A stretch of DNA of 64,000 nucleotides from Kluyvera genomosp. 3. GTDB taxonomy: Bacteria > Pseudomonadota > Gammaproteobacteria > Enterobacterales > Enterobacteriaceae. How positions within the stretch are numbered: the stretch's first letter is position 1; each line of letters opens with the position of its first letter. The notes under the pieces are model-generated. The model saw only the letters and a program-made list of their open reading frames with translations, made no database searches and was not told the DNA's origin. Shown here piece after piece: positions 53,196 to 62,864 of this stretch. Made by a program: the position numbers and the translations under genes. Location of the stretch: positions 3,814,645 through 3,878,644 of the forward strand of contig CP022114.1 in assembly GCA_002211745.1 (NCBI GenBank), in the 5' to 3' direction.

Positions 53196-53999
53196 TTATA
53201 CGAACCGGCAGGTAATCGCGCCCATGTTGCCGTAATCAACATGGAAGGTGTCGCCCTTACGCGCCGGAACCGGACGGGTGAACGAGCCGCCGAGGATAAT
53301 CTGCCCCGCTTCCAGCTGAACGTCATACGGCGCCAGCTTGTTAGCCAGCCACGCCACGCCGTTCGCCGGGTGGTTAAGTACCCCTGCGGCAACGCCGGTC
53401 TCTTCAATCACGCCGTTGCGATACAGCAGTGCGGAGATCCAACGCAGATCCAGTTCATCAGGCTTAATCGGACGCCCGCCGAGGATCACGCCTGCGTTGG
53501 CGGCGTTGTCGGAGATGGTGTCGAATACCTTGCGCGGACGCTGGGTTTCCGGGTCCACGTTATGGCTGCGGGCGTCAATCAACTCCAGCGCCGGGATCAC
53601 GTAGTCGGTGGCGTTATAGACATCGAACAGCGTGCAGTTCGGTCCGCGCAGCGGCTTTGCCAGTACGAACGCCAGTTCCACCTCAATGCGCGGAACAATA
53701 AAGCGGTCGGTCGGAATCTCGCTGCCGTCGTGGAAGAACATGTCGTCGAGCAGCGCGCCGTAGTCCGGTTCATTAATCTGCGAGCTGGCCTGCATCGCTT
53801 TGGAGGTCAGGCCGATTTTGTGGCCTTTGAGCGTTCGCCCTTCGGCAATCTTCATCGCAACCCATTCACGCTGCACGGCGTAGGCGTCTTCGATGGTGAT
53901 GTCCGGGTAATCCAGCGAGACGGCACGGATCTGCTCACGCTGTTTTTCAGCCTGATTCAGCCGCTGGGCGATCAGGGTACGGGTCTGTTTATCGAGCAT
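53196..53999 (-). CDS. hpaH: HpaH, 2-oxo-hept-4-ene-1,7-dioate hydratase
   Basis: Mg-dependent hydratase of the fumarylacetoacetate-hydrolase superfamily, making 4-hydroxy-2-oxoheptanedioate. Motifs [20 protein letters not shown] and [11 protein letters not shown]. Intact, 267 aa. It precedes hpaI by 12 bp. Confidence 0.96.
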   Translation of the reverse strand: MLDKQTRTLIAQRLNQAEKQREQIRAVSLDYPDITIEDAYAVQREWVAMKIAEGRTLKGHKIGLTSKAMQASSQINEPDYGALLDDMFFHDGSEIPTDRFIVPRIEVELAFVLAKPLRGPNCTLFDVYNATDYVIPALELIDARSHNVDPETQRPRKVFDTISDNAANAGVILGGRPIKPDELDLRWISALLYRNGVIEETGVAAGVLNHPANGVAWLANKLAPYDVQLEAGQIILGGSFTRPVPARKGDTFHVDYGNMGAITCRFV

Positions 54000-54021
54000 A
54001 GTGATTCCTGTGGCTGTGTTT

Positions 54022-54193
54022 TCCCCCTCTCCCTGTGGGAGAGGGCCGGGGTGAGGGCATCAGACCGCGGAGGTCCCCCTCACCCTAACCCTCTCCCCAA
54101 AGGGCGAGGGGACTGACCGAGTGCGTGTTTTCTCCCTCTCCCCGTGGGAGAGGGCCGGGGTGAGGGCATCAGGCCGCAGAGGCCCCCTCACCT
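54022..54193. repeat. Cluster of hairpin repeats inside the hpa operon (hpaF-hpaH gap)
   Basis: Three copies in alternating orientation: 54022-54057, 54075-54110 and 54132-54167, plus a partial at 54183-54193. The first and third share nearly 50 bp (ccctctccc, tgggagagggccggggtgag, then ggcatcagaccgc or ggcatcaggccgc). They fill the 209-bp hpaF-hpaH gap, while other hpa genes are nearly contiguous. Confidence 0.85.
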
Positions 54194-54208
54194 GACCGTG
54201 CCGTGGTC

Positions 54209-54589
54209 TTATTTAAATAACGCGTGCACGTTGTTCTGTTTGTAATTCAGCGTCGGGTGCAGCTCGTCAATCTCAAACGACAGCGCCAGATAGCGGCTGT
54301 CCATCAGCGTGGCGAAGTGGGCTTTAATCAGCCCGAACAGCATTTCGCCCACCTCCTGACGGCTCTCCAGGCTGCGGCCTGCACCGATTTTCAACGTCAT
54401 ATGCACAAACGCGTAGTCATGCTTCCCGTCAGCCATCTGCCAGGTATCCAGCCAGTGGGCTCGGCTGCGGATGCCGCCGATGGGGAAAATTCCGGTGGCG
54501 GCCAGCGCCTCGTTCACCTTGCTGAACAGGCCCGGTAAATCTGCCTGCTCGCGGATGTTGGTGGTGCATTCAGCAATAAAGTGCGGCAT
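54209..54589 (-). CDS. hpaF: HpaF, 5-carboxymethyl-2-hydroxymuconate isomerase
   Basis: Tautomerase-superfamily isomerase. The catalytic Pro follows the initiator Met (MPHFIAECT), so it becomes the N-terminal residue. Intact, 126 aa. It lies 9 bp after hpaD. Confidence 0.96.
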   Translation of the reverse strand: MPHFIAECTTNIREQADLPGLFSKVNEALAATGIFPIGGIRSRAHWLDTWQMADGKHDYAFVHMTLKIGAGRSLESRQEVGEMLFGLIKAHFATLMDSRYLALSFEIDELHPTLNYKQNNVHALFK

Positions 54590-54598
54590 GGTTCATCC

Positions 54599-55450
54599 TC
54601 ACGCAGGCAGCGGGAATACGGCGTTCACCTGCCCGGTGCCGGAGCTGGCGAACAGATCGGTAATAAACTCCACCTTGCCGTCGTACTTATCCCAGCCCAA
54701 CATTCCCAGCAGCATCACTGTGTCGTGCATGTTGCCTTCGCCGTAGCAGTAGTCGGCGTACTCCGGCAGCATGGTGCAAAATTCCCTGAACTTGCCCTCG
54801 CGCCACAGCTTGACCACGCGTTCGTCCATCTGATGGTCAAACTCGCGGGTGTAGCTGTTCATCCCCTCTTCCGCACGCTGGTCGTCGATAAAGCGGTGCG
54901 ACAGCGAGCCGCTGGCGAACACCGCTACGGTGCCGTCGTACTTCTCGATGGCTTTCAGGATCGCCTCGCCCAGCCTGCGGCTGTCGGCAAAGTCATGCAC
55001 GGTGCAAAACGCCGAGATGGAGACCACCTTGAAGTGCTTATCGGCGTTCATATAGCGCATCGGCACCAGCGTGCCGTACTCCAGCTTCAGGCTTGGAATG
55101 TTGTGCGCTTTGGCGCGCACGCCCAGCGCTACGGCTTCATCAGCAATCAGCTGGCCCAGCTCGGGATTACCGTCATAGTCGTAGGTCATGTCGCGAATAA
55201 AGTGCGGCAGCTCGTTGCTGGTGTAGATGCCCTTAAAGCTTTCCGCGCAGTTAATGTGGTAGGCGCTGTTCACCAGCCAGTGAGTATCGAACACGATAAT
55301 GGTGTCGACGCCCATTTCACGGCAGCGCTTGCCGATCTCTTTATGCCCATCGATGGCCGCCTGACGGCAGCCAAAGTTTTTCCCCGGAATTTCAGAGAGG
55401 TACATCGACGGCACGTGAGTAATTTTTGCTGCTAACGCGAGCTTGCCCAT
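54599..55450 (-). CDS. hpaD: HpaD, 3,4-dihydroxyphenylacetate 2,3-dioxygenase
   Basis: Class III (LigB-type) extradiol ring-cleavage dioxygenase of homoprotocatechuate. Metal-ligand histidines lie in AKITHVPSMY and FDTHWLV, with others in NIPSLKLEYG and SLSHRFIDD contexts. Intact, 283 aa, as in E. coli. One base separates it from hpaE. Confidence 0.96.
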   Translation of the reverse strand: MGKLALAAKITHVPSMYLSEIPGKNFGCRQAAIDGHKEIGKRCREMGVDTIIVFDTHWLVNSAYHINCAESFKGIYTSNELPHFIRDMTYDYDGNPELGQLIADEAVALGVRAKAHNIPSLKLEYGTLVPMRYMNADKHFKVVSISAFCTVHDFADSRRLGEAILKAIEKYDGTVAVFASGSLSHRFIDDQRAEEGMNSYTREFDHQMDERVVKLWREGKFREFCTMLPEYADYCYGEGNMHDTVMLLGMLGWDKYDGKVEFITDLFASSGTGQVNAVFPLPA

Positions 55451-55451
55451 A

Positions 55452-56918
55452 TCACACTCCCCACTTAGGAATCGAGTGATCGCCCATTGAGATGCAGACG
55501 TTCTTCATCTCCGCGAACACTTCAAAGCTGTACTCGCCGCCTTCGCGCCCGGTACCGGAGGCCTTCACGCCGCCGAACGGCTGGCGCAGGTCGCGCACGT
55601 TCTGGGTGTTGACGAACACCATCCCGGCCTCGATGCCGCGTGCCAGACGCAGCACTTTGCTGATGTCCTGGGTCCAGATATAGGAAGCCAGGCCGTACTC
55701 AATGTCGTTGGCCAGACGCAGCCCTTCCGCTTCGTCTTTGAACGGCAACAGGCAGGCTACCGGACCAAAAATCTCTTCCTGCGCCACGCGCATCCGGTTG
55801 TCGACGTCCACCAGCACCGTTGGTCGCAGGAAGTTGCCGCCACGCAGGTGTGCTGGCAGGTCAGTGGGTTTTTCCGGGCCGCCGGCCAGCAGGGTCGCCC
55901 CCTCTTCAATGCCGAGACGGATGTAGCCGGAGACCTTCTCCCAATGCTGCTGGCTAATCAGCGCGCCGACCTGAGTATTCGGGTCGTTCGGGTCGCCCAC
56001 GCGCAGGCGGTTGGCGCGCTCGGCAAAGCGTTTGACGAATTCCGGGTAGATGCTCTGCTGGATAAAGATGCGCGAGCCGGCGGTGCAACGTTCGCCGTTG
56101 ATCGAGAAGATGGTAAACAGCGCGGCGTCCAGCGCCCGTTCAATGTCGGCATCCTCAAAAATCAGCACCGGCGATTTGCCGCCCAACTCCATCGAGTATT
56201 TTTTCAACCCGGCGTTTTTCATGATGTTGCGCCCGGTGGCGGTGCCGCCGGTAAAAGAGACCGCGCGCACGTCGTGGTGGCGTACCAGCGCATCGCCCGC
56301 CGTCGCGCCATAGCCCTGCACCACGTTCAGCACCCCTGGTGGAATGCCCGCTTCCAGCGCCAGCTCGCCCAGACGGTCGGCGGTTAACGGCGACAGTTCG
56401 GACATTTTCAGCACCGCGGTGTTACCCAGCGCCAGGCACGGCGCGACCTTCCAGGTGGCGGTCATAAACGGTACGTTCCACGGCGACACCAGCGCACACA
56501 CGCCCACCGGCTGCACGAGGGTGTAGTTGAGCATCTTGTCGTCGACCGGATAGGTTTTGCCGTTCATCTGCTGGCACACTTCGGCGAAAAACTCGAAGTT
56601 GTGCGACGCGCGGGGGATCAACACGTTTTTGGTCTGATGAATCGGCAGGCCGGTGTCGGCGGTTTCCATCGCCGCGATTTCCGGCACGTTCTGGTCAATC
56701 AGGTCGCCCAGACGACGCATCAGGCGCGCGCGCTCTTTCATCGGCAGATTGGCCCACTTCGGGAAAGCCTCTTTCGCCGCGGCTACCGCCTGATTCACTT
56801 CCGCTTCGCCGCCGGAGGCGACTTCCGCCAACACGTCGCCGGTCGCCGGGTTGGTGGTGTGGAAATAGTCATCGCTGGCGACGCTTTTGCCGTTGATCCA
56901 ATGGTTAATTTTTTTCAT
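55452..56918 (-). CDS. hpaE: HpaE, 5-carboxymethyl-2-hydroxymuconate semialdehyde dehydrogenase
   Basis: NAD-dependent aldehyde dehydrogenase of the pathway. Catalytic Cys in NGERCTAGSR, general-base Glu in MELGGKSPV, NAD-binding VSFTGGTATG. Intact, 488 aa. It overlaps hpaG by 4 bp. Confidence 0.97.
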   Translation of the reverse strand: MKKINHWINGKSVASDDYFHTTNPATGDVLAEVASGGEAEVNQAVAAAKEAFPKWANLPMKERARLMRRLGDLIDQNVPEIAAMETADTGLPIHQTKNVLIPRASHNFEFFAEVCQQMNGKTYPVDDKMLNYTLVQPVGVCALVSPWNVPFMTATWKVAPCLALGNTAVLKMSELSPLTADRLGELALEAGIPPGVLNVVQGYGATAGDALVRHHDVRAVSFTGGTATGRNIMKNAGLKKYSMELGGKSPVLIFEDADIERALDAALFTIFSINGERCTAGSRIFIQQSIYPEFVKRFAERANRLRVGDPNDPNTQVGALISQQHWEKVSGYIRLGIEEGATLLAGGPEKPTDLPAHLRGGNFLRPTVLVDVDNRMRVAQEEIFGPVACLLPFKDEAEGLRLANDIEYGLASYIWTQDISKVLRLARGIEAGMVFVNTQNVRDLRQPFGGVKASGTGREGGEYSFEVFAEMKNVCISMGDHSIPKWGV

Positions 56919-58191
56919 TTTGCAGACTCCTCGCTGACAATCCGGTTCACCAGGCGACCGACGCCTTCCACTTCCACAATCACTTCATCTCCCGGCACCA
57001 CGTCGGAGAGCCCTTTCGGCGTGCCGGTGGCAATCATGTCGCCCGGTTGCAACGTCATAAATTGGCTCAGGTAAGAGACCAGGAACGGTACGCTGAAGAT
57101 CAGATCGGCGGTGGTGCCTTCCTGACGCAGCTCGCCGTTAACGTAAGTGCGCAAGGTGAGGTTATGCGGATCGGGAATCGCCGCTTTTGGCACGATATTG
57201 GGGGAAACGGGCGTCAGTCCGTCGCGGCTTTTTACCCGCAGGTTCGGGCGATAGTAGTTTTCCAGGTAGTCGCGAATGGCGTAGTCGTTGCAGACCGTGT
57301 AGCCCTCGACATAGTCCATCGCTTCAGCTTCACTGACCTTGCGCGCGGGTTTGCCAATCACCACCACCAGCTCCGATTCGTAGTGCATGTACTCGACGTT
57401 GTCCGGGCGCACCGAGGTCTGGTTATCGCCGGTAAGGGTGTTCGGCGCTTTGATAAACACCAGCGGCTCTTCCGGCGGCTTGAAGTCCAGTTCGCTGGCG
57501 TGGTCGGCGTAGTTCAGCCCCAGCGCAAACAGGGTGCCGTGGTCGTACGGACGTGGCACCGGGCGAGCGTCCGCTTCGGCGACTACCGGGTTTTCCAGCG
57601 GCGGGAAACCTTCTGCCAGTACGCGGACCCGATCGCCGGGACGCAGCGCCACGCGGTTGTGCGGGGTGCCCAGCAGAATGGCATCGCCCGGATTCAGCGT
57701 GGCGAAATCGCTCAGGGCGCTCAGCAGCTCGGCGGCATTGCGCGTGAGGTCGGCGGTGCTCCACTGGTCGGCGTGACGACCGTTGATTTCGGTGATGATG
57801 GTCAGGTTGTCGACGTTATCAACGCTCACCATTTCCCCCAGCGGGCAGAAGCCGTCACGGCATTTGGCTTTAATCGCCGGGCGATAGAAGCTCTCTTCCG
57901 GCAGGCTGACTTCGTTCGCCAGCGCGTATCCGGCGATATAGTCCACCGCGTCTTCAACGCTAACTTTACGCGCCGTTTTGCCCACCACCAGCGCCACCGT
58001 TGCCCCGCTGAATACCGCCTCTCCCTCCGGGTACGGGATCGGCTGACCGCCTTCGGTGACGGTATTGTGCGGTTTGATAAACCAGACGGCGGTTTTAGGC
58101 GGTGCCTTATAGGGGCCTGCTCGAACGCGTCGCGCCAGGCATCAAGCTGGCTGCGATGGTTGAGCGCCACGGCGAAAACGGTACCTTTCAT
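56915..58191 (-). CDS. hpaG: HpaG, bifunctional OPET decarboxylase / HHDD isomerase (one frameshift)
   Basis: Two tandem FAH-like domains. The N-terminal half (TVALVVGKTARKVS) mainly does isomerisation and the C-terminal half (ALGLNYADHASELDF, SELVVVIGKPARKV) decarboxylation of 5-oxo-pent-3-ene-1,2,5-tricarboxylate. The break is at about 58118 (gcccctat for gccccctat, EQAPYKAPPKTAVWF). Restored length is about 425 aa. First gene of the hpa operon; divergent from hpaR. Confidence 0.95.
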
Positions 58192-58455
58192 TTACAGCTC
58201 CTCAGAGACAGCATTTATTTCGTTAATATATTAATGATCTGTTTTATGCCTCCGCTGCTCATTTAGCAAACACAAGTAATTTTTTTGTGACTCGATTAAC
58301 AATAATTTTACACAAACTAAAAATAGTCGTTCATAATCAATGAAATAATGAAATTTAATTTCAGCAACGTCGGGTTTCATCAAAAATATGCTGTTGATAA
58401 AAGCAACATTGCTATATTGTTCATATATTAATGATGAGAAGTGGCAGGAGGCAGA
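58192..58455. promoter_or_regulatory. hpaG/hpaR divergent promoter region with two HpaR operator candidates
   Basis: 264 bp, AT-rich. Site 1 at 58222-58235 (GTTAATATATTAAT, containing the perfect palindrome TTAATATATTAA at 58223-58234) is 31 bp upstream of hpaG. Site 2 at 58419-58432 (GTTCATATATTAAT) is 24 bp upstream of hpaR. HpaR in E. coli W binds one palindrome at each end of this region, so these are likely its operators. Confidence 0.75.
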
Positions 58456-58868
58456 ATGCACGATTCTTTAACCATCGCCCTGATGCAGGCGCGGGAAGTG
58501 GCGATGACCTATTTTCGGCCTATCGTGAAGCAGCACAATCTGACGGAGCAGCAGTGGCGGATTGTTCGCGTGCTGGTCGACAACCCTTCAATGGACTTCC
58601 ACGATCTGGCTGCCGCGACCTGTATTCTGCGCCCCAGCCTGACCGGGATTCTGACGCGCATGGAGCGCGATGGGCTGGTGTTACGCCTGAAGCCGGTCAA
58701 CGATCAGCGCAAACTTTATGTCTCGCTCACCAAAGAGGGTACGCGCTGTACGAGCGCGCGCAGGCGAAAGTGGAAGAAGCCTACCTGGAAATTGAACAGA
58801 AGTTCACGCCGGAGAAGATGAAACAGCTGACGGCGTTGCTACACGAGTTTATTACCCTCAACAAATAG
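58456..58868 (+). CDS. hpaR: HpaR, MarR-family repressor of the hpa operon (one frameshift)
   Basis: Winged-helix MarR repressor that releases DNA on binding hydroxyphenylacetates. Core LTEQQWRIVRVLVDN; recognition helix LRPSLTGILTRMERDGLV; wing RLKPVNDQRKLYVSLT. One G is lost at about 58739 (KEGYALYERAQ on the restored frame). Restored length is about 137 aa, slightly shorter than E. coli. ATG at 58456 after AGGAGG; a GTG at 58441 lies upstream of that site. Confidence 0.92.
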
Positions 58869-59174
58869 CCCCTTATCTGCCTGTTTTCACAGCAATTCGG
58901 GCAGAATGAAACCGCCCTTAACGGTTCATTACCTCATTACTTACCCCGATACACTTAAGTGGTACGCCATCCTAATAATTTTGAATCAGATCACATAATT
59001 TTCTGAAACGCAGGTTTAATATTCAGAAAAAATGTGACACGGATTCACTAATTCTCATAAAAGGACCGCTGTGTGCCGCCGTATGGCTGGCGATTTATCT
59101 TCTCTCTGTATGACCGCAGTTGCGCCTGTTCACCCGCAGGCCGTCTCATATCCTAAGAAGTAAAGGAACGTTTT
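58869..59174. promoter_or_regulatory. Region upstream of MFS gene with CRP-like site
   Basis: 306 bp without a credible gene. 58980-58995 reads TTTGA-ATCAGA-TCACA, one mismatch from the CRP core TGTGA-N6-TCACA. A second weaker half-site TGTGA occurs near 59032. A ribosome site (gtaaagga) precedes the ATG at 59175. Confidence 0.55.
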
Positions 59175-60441
59175 ATGCGCACTACTGGTCATACGCGCTG
59201 GTTTATGGTGGCTCTTGTCACGCTTGGCACGATTTTATGCTATTTAACCCGCAATACTATTTCGGCCGCTGCGCCGACGCTTCAGAGCGATCTTCATGTC
59301 ACTACCCAGCAATATTCCTGGATCGTGGCGACATTTTCCGCCTGCTACACCATTGCCCAGCCCATCGCGGGTTATGTGCTTGATACGCTGGGCACCAAAG
59401 TGGGTTATACCCTGTTTGGCGCACTGTGGGGCATCTTCTGCATCGGTGCCGCCTTCACCAACAGCTGGCAAGGCCTGGCGCTGTGTCGTGGCTTAGGGGT
59501 TTTGCCGAGAGCGCGATGATCCCCGCCGGGCTGAAATCAGTCACCGAATGGTTCCCGGATCACGAACGTTCCGTCGCCGTGGGCTACTTCAACGTCGGTT
59601 CTTCGATGGGCGCCATCATTGCGCCGCCGATGGTGGCATGGGCCATTTATATTCACAGCTGGCGTCTGGCGTTCGTGATCGTCGGGATAGCCAGTATTGT
59701 GTGGGCGCTGGGATGGTACCTGGTCTATAACCGCCCGGGCCAGTACAAGAAACTGAGCAAAGAAGAGTACAACTACATCACCGAAGGCCAGCCAGAGAAA
59801 AAAACGGTCGATAAAGTACACATCGGCCAGCTGCTGAAGCAACGTAAATTCTGGGGCATCGCCCTGCCGCGCTTCCTGGCGGAACCGGCGTGGGGACCTT
59901 CAACGCCTGGATCCCGCTGTTTATGGTGCACACCTACGGCTTCAACCTGAAAGATATCGCCATGTTTGCCTGGATCCCGATGCTGTTCGCCGATATGGGC
60001 TGCGTCATCGGCGGCTATCTGCCGGGGATCTTCCAGCGTGTCTTTGGCGTCAATATTGTGGTTTCACGTAAGCTGGTTGTCACCATGGGCGCAGCGCTGA
60101 TGATCCTGCCGGGCATGGTCGGTCTGTTCAGCAGCCCGTTCGTGGCTATTGCGCTGCTGTGCGTCGGCGGTTTTGCCCACCAGTCGCTGTCCGGCGCGTT
60201 GATTACGCTCTCTTCCGACATGTTCGATCCGGGCGAAGTGGCCACCGCCAACGGTTTTACCGGCATGGCTGCATGGACCGCCAGCACCTTATTCGCCCTG
60301 GTGGTTGGCGCGCTGGCGGACACACTGGGCTTTAGCCCACTGTTTGCCGTGCTGGCAGTATTTGATGTGATTGGGGCGATTATTCTGTGGGCGTTACTGC
60401 GTTCGCCAGAGCCTGAGCTGGAAGCGAACCCGGCCAGCTGA
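59175..60441 (+). CDS. MFS transporter, ExuT/hexuronate-phthalate type (two frameshifts)
   Basis: About 12 TM spans with the anion:cation symporter N-terminus GTILCYLTRNTISAAAPTL and the motif GYVLDTLGTKVGY. Breaks at about 59501 (taggggttt for tagggggttt, CRGLGGFAESAMIPAG) and about 59894 (tggggacc for tgggggacc, AEPAWGTFNAWIPLF). Restored length is about 422 aa. It is next to hpaR but on the far side of the hpa operon, which already has HpaX. It probably imports a sugar acid or aromatic acid. Its last 75 bp are duplicated at 63180. Confidence 0.82.
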
Positions 60442-60467
60442 CCGAACCACCCCGGCGGCGCTTCGCT
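60367..60467 (+). repeat. Direct repeat, left copy (MFS gene 3' end plus REP start)
   Basis: 101 bp from gtgattggggcgattattct through the MFS stop codon to cggcggcgcttcgct. It recurs at 63180-63280 in the same orientation with about seven mismatches. The two copies flank the inverse autotransporter gene. Confidence 0.9.
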
Positions 60468-60505
60468 TGGCCGGGCTACCGTTCATGTAGCCCGGCCTGG
60501 CGCTA
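60451..60505. repeat. REP/BIME element after the MFS gene
   Basis: cccggcggcgcttcgcttgg-ccgggctac, then tagcccggcctggcgc: two facing REP units between convergent genes. The first overlaps the left direct repeat. Confidence 0.8.
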
Positions 60506-60527
60506 GTCGAGACTCCGTGGGGAGCAA

Positions 60528-62864
60528 CTACCCCATAATGGTCGCCACCCCCATATGCGTGAAGGAAGATTTCACCGTCTGCCCGCTGACGCTTTTCACC
60601 ACGGCATAGGCGCCGGTGGTGTCGTAATCCGTGTCGGTGATCCCAATGCCATTGTCGTCGTAGAATGCGCTTTGTGGCGCATTAATGGTAATTGGGTGAC
60701 CCACTTCGCTCGCAGTCACAGTGTGGACCGAAGAGGTCCACGTCTGGCTGCGTGGGTTATAGGATGGACCGCCATCATCGCCGTATACCTGGAAGTGCAG
60801 CACGATCTGGTCCCCTTCCTTCATACCCGCATAAGGCGTTATCTGGAAATCAACGCCGCCGCTGGATTCATTGATATTGACGACATCATCCGATCCAATC
60901 CCCAGAGGAATCGGCCCATCAACTTGACCAATAGATTCAGCGATAAAGTTCGATGTGAAGCTCATCTGGTGCTCGCCGACTTTCGCCTGCACCTGGACGT
61001 CTTCCGCCGCTGTATCCGCGAAGCTGATATACGCATTCCCCTTCGCGTCCGTCACCGTTGTTGAATGTTTAATCTCTGCCTTAGAGGACGGCGATACCAG
61101 AGACCAACTCACTGTTTCACCCGCTGCTGGTTCGTGCTGACCATTTTCAACCGAAACCTGCACGATATTCTGGTGAACGCCATCGGCAATGACGCCATTT
61201 TTCACTGCGGACATCTCTACGTTAGTAATAATCTGCGAGCCCTGAATAAACGTCACGCTGCCGGAATCACTGATATCATCCATTTTCGCCGTTACGGTCA
61301 CTTTCTCCGCAACGGTATCCGTTAAGGCAAAGAGCGCCACGCCGCTATCATTGGTGATGGTTTCCGTTTTATTGCCCTTTGCCGTATCCGAGCTATCGGA
61401 CCAGGCCACGGTCTGATGGCTCATCGGCTTACCGTTTTCATCGGTGACGACGGCTTTCAGTATTCCGCGATCCTGGCCATCAGCGCTTGCCGCCCCCCTC
61501 ACCGTGCTGACCACGATGTGCCTGGTCTTATCACCACCACTTCCCTCAACAAACGTGGCTTTCGAGGTCTTCGTCTGCTGCTCTACGGTCGCGGTCACGT
61601 CCACTGTTTCTGCGACAGCATCAGTTAAGCCCACGGTAGCAAGACCGTAGCTATCCGTCGTGCTGGACGCTCGTGCCAGCTTCGCAGAACCGCTAACAGA
61701 CCAGTTAACGGTGACGTTGGCCATCGGCGTACCGTTAGAATCGGTGACCCGCGCCACGGCGAAATCTTTGGTCGTACCGTCAGAATCCACCCCATTGCGC
61801 ACAATTTGTATCGCTAAATCCGTGGTAGGCGCGTCTGGCGTCGGTTTTTCCTGCTTGCGGTAGTCCAGCACGATTTCATTATTACGCTCGACAAGATCGT
61901 AACGGCTGCCTGCGAGGCTTCGACGATACGCCACCTGATCGCCCGACAATTGTGATGACAAAGATTGTCCCAGCACATAGTGGAAAGCCAGGGAGAACTG
62001 GGTGTCATCCACCGAATCCTGACCGCGTTTATAGTCTATGCCTGCGGTCACCAGCGGAATCGGCGTATAGTTCAGACCCACCGTGACCGCAGAAGGGTCT
62101 TTTTGCAGGTGGTCGGTATCAAATAGCGCAACATTATCGCCATAATACTGTTCGTACATGACCTTTGCGCCCAATTGCGGATAAGTCGGTAAATAGCCTT
62201 CAGCACGAATATCAAAACCATTTGCAGGCTTTTCATCGTAATCATCAAAATCACGTGAACTGTGCCAATCGGTAATACCGACATAGCCGTTTGCCGATAG
62301 TTTTAAATCATCGGTCCAGGCTTCGCCGCCAAATCCGGCGCGACGGTTACCACCGGTAAAATCATCATCAATAAAGCTGTTAATACCAAACATCCAGTTA
62401 GATGTATTAAATGTTCTGACGCCAAAACCAAGGTTTCCAGTAAAACGATCGTCCGGTGCGCGCATCCCCAATTGAGTGAAGATCACCGTTTTTTTGTTAT
62501 CGTAAAACGGCAGCAGAAAATCAAAGGAGCTATCGTCCCAGTTGCCGTTGTTATCCACATTTAACTGCACGCGGGCAGTACCGAACTGCGAGAGCCAACC
62601 TTCCACGGAGGAAGATGCATAGCTTGATGCGGCGGACGCCGCTGCACCTACCGCCCCATTTGATTCGGTTGATGCCAGTGTGGAAGCTGTCCTGCTCAGC
62701 GTATCACTATAAGGATTAACGTCAGCATTCTCCGTCGCAGGTGCGTTAGCCATCGATTGTAGAGGGATCAACAGCAGCATCGGAGACAATACGCGCTGGA
62801 CCTGTTTCAATTGAGCTAAAGAATAAGACACGCCATAACGACACAATAAAGATAATTTATTCAT
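60528..62864 (-). CDS. Intimin/invasin-family inverse autotransporter adhesin
   Basis: Intact, 778 aa from the ATG at 62864 (an upstream TTG at 62873 adds three residues). N-terminal signal region with LSPMLLLIPLQSMA. An intimin-type outer-membrane beta-barrel follows at residues about 80-340 (FDFLLPFYDN, NSFIDDDFTGGNRRAG, LGAKVMYEQYYGD, AGIDYKRGQ). Then come three Ig-like Big1 modules, each ending in a V-x-A/V-T-A type strand (VTDSNGTPMANVTVNWS, VTDENGKPMSHQTVAWS, VENGQHEPAAGETVSWS). A different C-terminal domain of about 115 aa follows (DFQITPYAGMKEGDQ). It is likely displayed on the outer membrane; ligand unknown. Confidence 0.9.
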   Translation of the reverse strand: MNKLSLLCRYGVSYSLAQLKQVQRVLSPMLLLIPLQSMANAPATENADVNPYSDTLSRTASTLASTESNGAVGAAASAASSYASSSVEGWLSQFGTARVQLNVDNNGNWDDSSFDFLLPFYDNKKTVIFTQLGMRAPDDRFTGNLGFGVRTFNTSNWMFGINSFIDDDFTGGNRRAGFGGEAWTDDLKLSANGYVGITDWHSSRDFDDYDEKPANGFDIRAEGYLPTYPQLGAKVMYEQYYGDNVALFDTDHLQKDPSAVTVGLNYTPIPLVTAGIDYKRGQDSVDDTQFSLAFHYVLGQSLSSQLSGDQVAYRRSLAGSRYDLVERNNEIVLDYRKQEKPTPDAPTTDLAIQIVRNGVDSDGTTKDFAVARVTDSNGTPMANVTVNWSVSGSAKLARASSTTDSYGLATVGLTDAVAETVDVTATVEQQTKTSKATFVEGSGGDKTRHIVVSTVRGAASADGQDRGILKAVVTDENGKPMSHQTVAWSDSSDTAKGNKTETITNDSGVALFALTDTVAEKVTVTAKMDDISDSGSVTFIQGSQIITNVEMSAVKNGVIADGVHQNIVQVSVENGQHEPAAGETVSWSLVSPSSKAEIKHSTTVTDAKGNAYISFADTAAEDVQVQAKVGEHQMSFTSNFIAESIGQVDGPIPLGIGSDDVVNINESSGGVDFQITPYAGMKEGDQIVLHFQVYGDDGGPSYNPRSQTWTSSVHTVTASEVGHPITINAPQSAFYDDNGIGITDTDYDTTGAYAVVKSVSGQTVKSSFTHMGVATIMG

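Noticed and set aside
53013-54116. 367-aa plus-strand frame opposite hpaI/hpaH
   Set aside because: Antisense of two conserved enzymes and runs through the hairpin repeats.
57047-58234. 395-aa plus-strand frame opposite hpaG
   Set aside because: Antisense shadow of hpaG; includes the hpaG start region.
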